Below, piece by piece: positions 6,715 through 11,972 of a DNA stretch of 11,972 nt. The notes under the pieces were generated by a model that was given only the letters and a program-made list of their open reading frames with translations, was not told where the DNA came from and ran no database searches. Both the position numbers and the translations under genes were made by a program. Source of the DNA: an uncultured Deinococcales bacterium (GTDB lineage Bacteria; Deinococcota; Deinococci; Deinococcales; Trueperaceae); contig CALGZD010000202.1 of the NCBI GenBank assembly GCA_937934635.1, positions 1 to 11,972 of the forward strand. Reading direction: 5' to 3'. The first letter of the stretch is position 1. Every line of letters starts with the position of its first letter.

Positions 6715-8457
6715 TTAGACGAGACTTCCTGTGATAGCTTTTGGAACACAAATAGTTAAGGAAGTACCGTCATTTTCTTTGGAATTTAGATAGAAGTAGC
6801 CACCCAGTGCTTCGCTGCGTTCTCGCATAGAGGTAAGCCCAAGGCTTCCAGGAAAGTCTTGACTATCATCAAAACCAATGCCATTGTCAGCTATTTTTAA
6901 GCAAGCAGTGCTGTCGTCTTCGGTGAGCGTCATGGTCACTAAGCTAGCGTGGGCATGTTTAACGACATTGTGTAAAGCCTCTTGAGCAATCCGATACAGC
7001 TCTTGCTTTGCTGCGAAGCTCAGCTCTGGTTCATCTTCTGCATGGTACTGAATGTCGAGTTGATGGCGCATTTTAAGTGCTTCAGCCTGTTTCGCTAGCG
7101 CAACTTTTAAGCCTTCTTGTTCTAAAGATTCGGGACGCAGCTCAAAAATGAGCGAGCGCATTTCTGCTAGACCACCCTGAGCTAAGTTTTTGACATAGTT
7201 TAGCGGTTCTTCTAGTTTGCTTGGATCTTTTTCTGATGTTTTAATCGCAGCGTCTATACCAAGGCTTATGCCAAAAAGCGCCTGTGAAACAGAGTCGTGG
7301 AGTTCTCTTGCCAAGTGCCTACGTTCTTCAAGTGCAGCATTTTGCTTTGTCTCTCGATACAAACGATCATTTTCTATCGCTAGTGCCACTTGCGAAGCAA
7401 AAGCAGTGACAATATCACAGTCAGTTTCGTCATAAGCATCGACTTTGACATGTTCCATCGTCATCATGCCTAGTAGTTTGTTTTGAACAATGATGGGTAC
7501 GCCAAGCCATGTTGCCATGTGGTAGAGCGGTTCGCCGTGATAGCCAATGGTGAAGCGCATAAAGTCTTCTGAAAAGTTTGTGGTTGAGTTAATAATTGTG
7601 TCAGTAACTGTGTCAGTAACTGTGTCAGTACTTATGTCTAAAATACTTTCGTTATTGATTTCAGTGGTAGTATCTCTTACAAGCAAGACTTCTTTTTTGT
7701 CTATGACACTTCTTGCCTCGCCAATGTCACCTAGTGACCAATGTTTAATAAAAATATCTTGCTCAACAGGACCTTGATAATACAAAAGCCTGATAGTTTG
7801 CTTTTCAAGTAAAAAGACGCTCACTTCAGTGTAATCTACAACTGTTTTCAGCTTTGCAAAGGTTTGACGCAAAAGCGGATTGAGGTCAGTGCCTAGGGCG
7901 ATGGTGCTGGAGAGCTCGAGCAAAGCCTCCAACTGCTCCGTACGTTGCGACACCCGCTCTTCTAGAAGCTGTTCGCTTTTTCGTAAGGCTTCGTTGGTAG
8001 CAACCAGTTCTTGATTCTGCAAGGCTATATTTTGTGACATTTGGTTAAAGGTCATCCCCAAAATGCCTAGCTCACTATTTGCCTCAATTGGCAAGGTGAC
8101 ACCAAGATGACCTTCAGATAGATCTTGTGTTCCTTTTAAAAGCGCTTCAATAGGTTTAATCAGTAGATTTCTACTAAAAAAGGTTGCCATGACCAGCATG
8201 AGCATAAAAACTGATAAAAGATTGACAATCGTCGCTCTTAAAATCTTATTTGCTTGCTCAGCCTGAAATAGCTGCGTTAAGTCAAATGGATTAGGAAGCT
8301 TTGTGCCAGTTGCATCGATTTGGGCTAAAGAGAAGGCTCTAAAAAAGAGTAAGCCACTCACCACTGCTAGTGTCAGGACGATGCCTACAATAAGCAGTGA
8401 TAAGCGTACGCTCAGCCTATTCCAGAAGAGTATTTTTGGTTGGGTTGATGCATTCAT
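6715..8457 (-). CDS. NarL/LiaS-type sensor histidine kinase with HAMP and GAF domains
   Basis: A 580-residue kinase: membrane segments at about 19-40 and 77-95 around a short external loop (about 36 residues), HAMP (about 96-148), a coiled coil (about 148-184), a GAF domain (about 185-362), HisKA_3 with phospho-acceptor His387 in ARELHDSVSQ, an N box with Asn497 (EALHNVVKHAHA), a G1 box DNGIGFD (524-530) and a C-terminal GSLGLTSMRERSEALGG motif. The tiny external loop suggests sensing in the membrane, through a partner protein, or by the GAF domain. The GAF domain carries a Thr/Asp/Asn-rich insertion (about 263-297) built partly from a 12-bp repeat. The gene starts 21 bases after the response regulator and ends 3 bases before the LiaF-like gene. 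No strong Shine-Dalgarno site precedes the chosen ATG. All catalytic motifs are intact. Confidence 0.92.
   Translation of the reverse strand: MNASTQPKILFWNRLSVRLSLLIVGIVLTLAVVSGLLFFRAFSLAQIDATGTKLPNPFDLTQLFQAEQANKILRATIVNLLSVFMLMLVMATFFSRNLLIKPIEALLKGTQDLSEGHLGVTLPIEANSELGILGMTFNQMSQNIALQNQELVATNEALRKSEQLLEERVSQRTEQLEALLELSSTIALGTDLNPLLRQTFAKLKTVVDYTEVSVFLLEKQTIRLLYYQGPVEQDIFIKHWSLGDIGEARSVIDKKEVLLVRDTTTEINNESILDISTDTVTDTVTDTIINSTTNFSEDFMRFTIGYHGEPLYHMATWLGVPIIVQNKLLGMMTMEHVKVDAYDETDCDIVTAFASQVALAIENDRLYRETKQNAALEERRHLARELHDSVSQALFGISLGIDAAIKTSEKDPSKLEEPLNYVKNLAQGGLAEMRSLIFELRPESLEQEGLKVALAKQAEALKMRHQLDIQYHAEDEPELSFAAKQELYRIAQEALHNVVKHAHASLVTMTLTEDDSTACLKIADNGIGFDDSQDFPGSLGLTSMRERSEALGGYFYLNSKENDGTSLTICVPKAITGSLV
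7597..7630. repeat. 12-bp tandem repeat inside the GAF domain of the sensor kinase
   Basis: TGTGTCAGTAAC is repeated 2.8 times (7597-7608, 7609-7620, then 7621-7630 partial). It encodes the alternating TDTVTDTVTDT stretch. Because the unit is 12 bases the reading frame is kept. Confidence 0.95.
7914..7921. repeat. GCTCGAGC palindrome, site 3
   Basis: Within the GAF sensor kinase gene, read on the minus strand as part of Leu-Leu-Glu-Leu. Confidence 0.9.
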
Positions 8458-8478
8458 GACATATAGGGTAGTTGAACC

Positions 8479-9177
8479 TTACAAGTGGCTTTCTAAAGTT
8501 TCTAGGCTTTCGATACCAATGATGCCTTCACGTAATGCAAAAAGTGCTGCTTGCGTACGACTTTGCAAATTCAGTTTTGACAAGATATTTGAAACATGGG
8601 TCTTGATGGTCATTTCAGAAACACCAAGTTTTTCGGCAATATCTTTGTTTGGATGACCTTTGGCAATTAAGCGAAGTGTATCTGTTTCACGTGGTGTTAA
8701 GGATTCACGCATTTCAGGTGTGCGAATTTCTCGACTTAAGCGTTTTTTAGCGTCTGGATGCAGACGTACCTCACCACGATTGGCAGCAAAAATAGCTTCA
8801 ATGAGCATTTCACTGTCACCTTCTTTAAGGAGATATCCAGCAGCACCTGCTTCGACAGCATCAATGACAAGTTTGTCTTCGAGCACACTTGTTAAGGCGA
8901 TGAGTTCAATATCAGGAAAATTACTTTTAATTTCCCTAATTGCAGTTACTCCGTCCATGACAGGCATTTTTAAATCCATTAAAACCACATCTGGACGCAA
9001 GCGTTTTACTTCTTCTACACCTTCTTGACCGTTACCTGCTTGCCCAATAACTTCTAGACCGTCGTTTAAATTTAAAATCATTCGCAAGCCTTCACGAACG
9101 ACAGCGTGGTCATCAACAAGCACTAAACGAATGTTTTCTTGCCTGTCTTGTCTATCTTGCTTGTCTTGCCTCATCAA
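8479..9177 (-). CDS. NarL/LuxR-type response regulator
   Basis: A 232-residue DNA-binding regulator. The receiver domain (about 15-132) has the acidic pair Asp22-Asp23, phospho-acceptor Asp68 in LMDLKMP, Thr96 and Lys118. A linker follows, then a LuxR-type helix-turn-helix (about 157-217) with LTPRETDTLRLIAKG and KTHVSNILSKL. It heads an apparent operon with the sensor kinase that follows after 21 bases, so it is very likely that kinase's partner. The start at 9177 has AAGGGAG five bases upstream; the adjacent ATG at 9174 is equally possible. The first 14 residues are charged (QDR/QDK repeats) and come from a 9-bp tandem repeat; the receiver fold begins only after them. Targets are unknown; control of its own operon is common for this type. 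Confidence 0.93.
   Translation of the reverse strand: MMRQDKQDRQDRQENIRLVLVDDHAVVREGLRMILNLNDGLEVIGQAGNGQEGVEEVKRLRPDVVLMDLKMPVMDGVTAIREIKSNFPDIELIALTSVLEDKLVIDAVEAGAAGYLLKEGDSEMLIEAIFAANRGEVRLHPDAKKRLSREIRTPEMRESLTPRETDTLRLIAKGHPNKDIAEKLGVSEMTIKTHVSNILSKLNLQSRTQAALFALREGIIGIESLETLESHL
9142..9168. repeat. 9-bp tandem repeat at the 5' end of the response regulator gene
   Basis: Three adjacent 9-base units of the form CNTGTCTTG or close variants encode QDK-QDR-QDR on the minus strand, just before the receiver domain. Confidence 0.8.
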
Positions 9178-9227
9178 TACTCCCTTACCTTTACTAATTT
9201 CAAGTTACGTTGCGTTTTTGACTTTCT

Positions 9228-9254
9228 GAACAAATATGAACAAATATGAACAAA
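9228..9254. repeat. 10-bp tandem repeat upstream of the response regulator
   Basis: GAACAAATAT is repeated 2.7 times (9228-9237, 9238-9247, 9248-9254 partial) about 50 bases upstream of the response regulator start. It could affect the promoter, which was not clearly located. Confidence 0.9.
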
Positions 9255-9347
9255 GTATACCGTGTCTATCATGCTTTATGCCTTAGTATTCTCAGTGTGT
9301 AGTTCAGCGTCCTTAGTGTGTAGTAATGACTTAGTTTGTAGCGTGCA

Positions 9348-9425
9348 TAGCTTGGTGCTTGTGTAGCTTGGTGCTTGTGTAGCTTAGTGCTTGTGTAGCT
9401 TGGTGTTTGTGTAGCTTTGTGCTTA
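9348..9425. repeat. 16-bp tandem repeat array, nearly five units
   Basis: TAGCTTGGTGCTTGTG starts at 9348, 9364, 9380 and 9396, with a partial fifth unit at 9412-9425. Units 1 and 2 are identical; units 3 and 4 each carry one change. It lies in the gene-free region 9178-9517, where no gene or RNA was otherwise seen. Units abut without spacers, so this is not a CRISPR array. Confidence 0.95.
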
Positions 9426-9517
9426 CCCAGTGGATTAGGTTATGACCTAAGTCTTCTTTCTAATAGTGTAATTCATGTTAGGCTTAGGAACGTCCTACCA
9501 AAGTTGTAGGTTATTTA

Positions 9518-9688
9518 TACCGAAGTGAATCATAAATATCATAATTACCAGTATGATGATGTTTTTTAACTTCTTTGTCTTTTAACTTCGATGTCTTTTA
9601 ACTTCGATGTTTTTTAACTTCTTTGTTCTTCGGTTCTAATAACAACTTTCTTTGCTCATGGATGATGACTTTTTCTTTCAGTTTGGTA
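9518..9688 (+). mobile_element. MITE-like inverted-repeat element, copy 2 (171 bp, expanded)
   Basis: Same family as 3801-3923: the left end is TACCGAAGTGAATCATAAAT and the right end finishes CTTTCAGTTTGGTA. It is flanked by the direct repeat TTA (9515-9517, 9689-9691). ACCGAAG (9519-9525) pairs with internal CTTCGGT (9628-9634). A 16-bp unit is repeated four times inside (9558-9621). The element is 48 bases longer than copy 1, which equals three extra units. Its right end lies 13 bases before the start codon at 9702. Confidence 0.75.
9558..9621. repeat. 16-bp tandem repeat, four units, inside element copy 2
   Basis: Units at 9558, 9574, 9590 and 9606 follow the pattern GATGTYTTTTAACTTC, the second beginning TTT instead of GAT. 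A fifth, degraded unit leads into the internal CTTCGGT arm. Confidence 0.9.
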
Positions 9689-9692
9689 TTAC
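9666..9692 (+). promoter_or_regulatory. Candidate promoter at the right end of element copy 2
   Basis: TGACTT (9666-9671) and TATTAC (9687-9692), spaced 15 bases, resemble -35 and -10 hexamers. Transcription would begin at about 9699-9702, right at the ATG of the following gene, which has no Shine-Dalgarno site. This would fit a leaderless message started from the element. The same layout with TATAAG is seen at the right ends of copies 1 (3900-3927) and 3 (10459-10486). Confidence 0.35.
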
Positions 9693-9701
9693 ACTCAAAT
9701 T

Positions 9702-10292
9702 ATGACCCGTATCAATAATTCAACATCCGTACGAAACATGATCATTGGCATTTTTTTATGCCTATTGGCAGCAGTTTTTGCTATTTTGCCAGTTCCTATT
9801 TTTGTTCGTAGTATTGCCTTACTATTTTTAGCCTATTTGGCAGTAGCGTTTGCAAATATTGGCTTTTCTTACTTAATCGTATTAATTGTGCCCGTTGTTG
9901 GCATCTTGTTTGATAGCAATACGTGGCTGGTTTTGTCACCTGTCATTATGAGCGCAGGCTTACTTGCAATGTTGGCTTTGGAATATACTTGGCGACGTTT
10001 GGCAGTGATTGCTTCACCATTTTTTTGGTTACTTGTACCTTTGTTTGTGCATGTTGTGTCTCAACACAGGCTCTTTGAATTACAACTACCATGGAATAAC
10101 GGTATGACTTGGTGGGAGCAAAGCCCACTGGTTTGGATAATGCTTCATGGGATAGTTGCGTTTGTGGGTAGCATTATTGCAGTTATGTATGCTCCTAAAG
10201 CTCCGAATTCTAGTGCTTACGCTGATGTTGAAGTTGAACAAGTCGGTAGAGCACTGCCAGCATCAAATCAACACATGAGTAGAAGTGATTAG
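9702..10292 (+). CDS. Small polytopic membrane protein of unknown function
   Basis: A 196-residue protein with five or six hydrophobic segments (about 13-30, 34-50, 54-70, 76-93, 101-120, 142-164) and a soluble C-terminal tail of about 30 residues. No enzymatic, transport or binding motif was recognised. A tryptophan-rich external-looking loop (NNGMTWWEQSPLVW, 132-145) precedes the last helix. The start at 9702 has no Shine-Dalgarno site but sits 10 bases after a -10-like hexamer at the edge of element copy 2; ATG at 9738 (Met13) is an alternative start. It is transcribed away from the response regulator operon and stands alone. Its coding nature rests on a long open frame with coherent membrane topology. 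Confidence 0.75.
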   Translation: MTRINNSTSVRNMIIGIFLCLLAAVFAILPVPIFVRSIALLFLAYLAVAFANIGFSYLIVLIVPVVGILFDSNTWLVLSPVIMSAGLLAMLALEYTWRRLAVIASPFFWLLVPLFVHVVSQHRLFELQLPWNNGMTWWEQSPLVWIMLHGIVAFVGSIIAVMYAPKAPNSSAYADVEVEQVGRALPASNQHMSRSD

Positions 10293-10358
10293 GGCTAAAC
10301 GGTCAAATAATAATGTCAGTGTTCTCATTTAAGTTTGGAAATAGTTTTACTGGAATAA

Positions 10359-10482
10359 TACCGAAATGAATCAATAATGTCATAATGTCAAGAAAGACAA
10401 AAGCAGAGAAAGTGCTTATCTTTCGGTTCTTTTGACGAAGTATGTAACAGCAGGACTATGATATTTATCTTTCAGTTTAGTA
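10359..10482 (+). mobile_element. MITE-like inverted-repeat element, copy 3 (124 bp)
   Basis: Third family member: the left end begins TACCGAAATGAATCA and the right end finishes CTTTCAGTTTAGTA, flanked by TAA (10356-10358 and 10483-10485). ACCGAAA (10360-10366) pairs with internal TTTCGGT (10421-10427). Compared with the other copies, one base has changed in each arm, so pairing is kept. It lies between the small membrane protein and the M1 peptidase genes. Confidence 0.75.
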
Positions 10483-10683
10483 TAAGAAGTTAAAAACTTC
10501 CAAAAAATTTCTAAGGTGCGTCCTTTTTAAACCCAAAAACATAATGATTTAACTGTGCATTCGATTTTATATCGTGACGCACTAATAATAATTCTAAGAG
10601 AATACCTATCGATTTGCTCATCCTTTTCGAGATAAACTAGTTCTTACTGTATGGGGTTATGCTTACTCGCCTCCGCTCGCCGA
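10483..10683. other. Gene-free stretch upstream of the M1 peptidase
   Basis: No gene is visible. A 7-bp inverted repeat GTGCGTC (10516-10522) / GACGCAC (10576-10582) encloses 53 bases, inside which a small CGAT/ATCG hairpin (10562-10574) can form. This may be a structured leader or a chance pairing. Confidence 0.4.
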
Positions 10684-10712
10684 TTAACTGACTAGGGTCA
10701 GTTATATATATT
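10684..10712 (+). promoter_or_regulatory. Promoter with overlapping operator-like dyad before the M1 peptidase
   Basis: TTAACT (10684-10689) and TATATT (10707-10712) with a 17-base spacer make a reasonable promoter. A perfect 8-bp dyad TAACTGAC-TAGG-GTCAGTTA (10685-10704) covers the -35 and most of the spacer, where a repressor or activator dimer would bind. Start of transcription would be about 10719, some 18 bases before the ATG. Confidence 0.5.
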
Positions 10713-10736
10713 AAAAATTGAAAGTGACTTGATTGC

Positions 10737-11972
10737 ATGAAGAAGCTTATAAAATTACCATTTTTACTAGTAGTAATTGCTGGTGTATGTGTTGCTGTGG
10801 TTGTTAACACGGTTGTAGGACAGCAGCAGCTTGACGATGATCCTATGATTAATCGTTTACTCAATGAATTGAGTAGTTCGGGTGTTGTCAATGAATTGTC
10901 TCAAGTTGCTAGTGATGTAGATAGTCCAAATGCTTCTGATGCCTCTACGGGTAGTGATGAGAATGTAACCATCTTAGCGCCAGTTAGTCCTGTTAATAAT
11001 TCTGGTTCAGCTACCTCAGAACAATCTGTGTCTAATACCTTGTCTAATACCTTGAGTTCGAGAATTATAAGCTTAGACCAAACAGAATCTGTCTCTGAAC
11101 CAGTTACAGCAAATACCTTGAGTACTGTCGTACCATTTCCTGAAAATCCAGCACCTCAAGCACAGCCTCAATTACAAACACAGCCTCAATCCAATCCTCA
11201 ATCATCAAGCTTAGCGGTACAAGCTGATGTTATGTCTGAGCCACGACTGTTTGATATTGCGTGGGCGGATCAAGAGCTTTATAAGGTGAATCTAATACCT
11301 TCTGCTTGGTCGAGTTTGGAACGGGTGCAGGGCTCGAGCATCTATCATATGCAGCTTGATATCTCTGAGGATTTACGCCAAGTAGAAGGAAAGCAAGAAG
11401 TACTTGTGCGAAATAGCGAAGGTATGAGTCTTGATAATCTTTACTTCCATCTATATCCAAATCTTTTAGGTGGTTCAATACGAATTAACCGTTTAGAAGT
11501 AGCGGGACAGGCTACAGACGTTGTGCTCGAGCGCAACAACAGCCTGCTAAATATCATCTTACCCGCCCCCTTAGCTAGTGGCGCTGCTGTTCCTATCTAT
11601 ATGGAATACACTGTGACTTTGCCACAAAATTCCCAGAGAAATTACGGTCTATTTGGCATGAATGAATCTATTCTGTCGCTTGGTCATGCCTATCCACAGC
11701 TAGCAGTTTTTAAGAACGGTAGATGGGCAATCGACACGCCGCCACCACACGGCGATGTTGTTTATGCTGACACCGCCTTTTATGTTGTCGAAATCACTGC
11801 GCCACAAGCTGTGGCAGTAGGCAGTACGGGTACAGTGTTCCCTAATTTGACGGCTGAGGCAACACCTGTGTCAAAACAGCGTTTTACTGTGGCTGCAGGT
11901 CCCGTACGTGATTTTTATCTTACAGCTAGTCGTGACTATGCCATTGCAGAGCGTAGTGCAGGGCAAACTAGG
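10737..11972 (+). CDS. Exported M1-family metallopeptidase, N-terminal part (truncated by window edge)
   Basis: The open frame continues past the right edge; 412 residues are visible. Residues 1-29 form a signal peptide or membrane anchor (KK, then a hydrophobic run ending near VVGQQQ). Residues about 30-165 are a low-complexity linker rich in Ser, Asn, Gln and Pro, including duplicated SNTL and QPQ repeats. From about 168 the sequence resembles the N-terminal beta-domain of M1 (aminopeptidase N-like) enzymes: YHMQLDIS, LDNLYFHLYPN and the later APQAVAVGSTG block. The zinc motif HEXXH would lie beyond the edge, so catalysis cannot be confirmed. The ATG at 10737 is the first in frame and begins a coherent signal sequence; GAAAG about 14 bases upstream is a weak ribosome site. 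Two GCTCGAGC palindromes lie within the gene. Confidence 0.8.
   Translation, partial: MKKLIKLPFLLVVIAGVCVAVVVNTVVGQQQLDDDPMINRLLNELSSSGVVNELSQVASDVDSPNASDASTGSDENVTILAPVSPVNNSGSATSEQSVSNTLSNTLSSRIISLDQTESVSEPVTANTLSTVVPFPENPAPQAQPQLQTQPQSNPQSSSLAVQADVMSEPRLFDIAWADQELYKVNLIPSAWSSLERVQGSSIYHMQLDISEDLRQVEGKQEVLVRNSEGMSLDNLYFHLYPNLLGGSIRINRLEVAGQATDVVLERNNSLLNIILPAPLASGAAVPIYMEYTVTLPQNSQRNYGLFGMNESILSLGHAYPQLAVFKNGRWAIDTPPPHGDVVYADTAFYVVEITAPQAVAVGSTGTVFPNLTAEATPVSKQRFTVAAGPVRDFYLTASRDYAIAERSAGQTR
11031..11054. repeat. 12-bp perfect tandem duplication in the peptidase linker
   Basis: TCTAATACCTTG occurs twice head to tail (11031-11042, 11043-11054) and encodes SNTLSNTL in the low-complexity linker. 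Confidence 0.95.
11332..11339. repeat. GCTCGAGC palindrome, site 4
   Basis: Within the M1 peptidase gene, read as Gly-Ser-Ser. Confidence 0.9.
11525..11532. repeat. GCTCGAGC palindrome, site 5
   Basis: Within the M1 peptidase gene, read as Leu-Glu-Arg. Confidence 0.9.

Noticed and set aside
8660..9028. Plus-strand open frame opposite the response regulator
   Set aside because: Antisense shadow of a gene with complete receiver and LuxR motifs; its composition (Ser/Arg-rich) is typical of such shadows.
9348..9425. CRISPR array
   Set aside because: The 16-bp units abut directly with no variable spacers, and no cas genes are present.
11230..11478. Minus-strand open frame inside the M1 peptidase region (also 10637-10891)
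   Set aside because: The plus frame is open to the window edge with signal peptide and M1 features; the minus frames show no recognisable motif.

Overview
This is an 11,972-base piece of an AT-leaning bacterial chromosome with compact, mostly intact genes and no plasmid, phage or rRNA/tRNA signature. The lineage cannot be fixed from the sequence. A secreted two-domain fasciclin protein, an M1-type metallopeptidase with a long linker, a GAF-containing NarL-type sensor kinase with its regulator, and several genes without a clear Shine-Dalgarno site together resemble Deinococcota or Chloroflexota. That is inference only.

Layout. 1-168: left edge with two minus-strand hairpins, the second a classic terminator. 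169-969 (-): TspO/MBR-related membrane protein. 1070-2077 (-): exported protein with two FAS1 domains, with its own terminator at 1019-1051. 2078-2451: gene-free, with a promoter candidate, short tandem duplications and an 80-bp structured inverted repeat. 2452-3639 (-): thiolase. 3640-4032: divergent intergenic region with the first copy of a small inverted-repeat element. 4033-5541 (+): orphan membrane histidine kinase, overlapping tail-to-tail with crcB. 9177-5531 (-): apparent operon of NarL-type response regulator, GAF sensor kinase, polytopic membrane protein and CrcB/Fluc fluoride channel; the first three recall a LiaFSR-like envelope-stress module. 9178-9701: gene-free and repeat-rich, with element copy 2. 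9702-10292 (+): small membrane protein of unknown function. 10293-10736: element copy 3 and a promoter/operator-like dyad. 10737-11972 (+): start of an exported M1-family peptidase that runs off the right edge.

The most unusual content is not protein coding. (1) Three copies of a 123-171 bp element share imperfect terminal inverted repeats, each flanked by an identical 3-bp direct repeat (TAA, TTA, TAA), with an internal arm that co-varies with the left end. (2) The 8-bp palindrome GCTCGAGC occurs five times in 12 kb, and every CTCGAG in the window lies inside it, in two different reading contexts. (3) Short tandem duplications (9-25 bp, often 16 bp between genes and multiples of three inside genes) are scattered throughout, which suggests replication slippage is common in this genome.

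Functionally the window is dominated by the cell envelope and sensing: two sensor kinases, three polytopic membrane proteins plus a fluoride channel, an adhesive secreted protein and a secreted peptidase, with one metabolic gene (thiolase).
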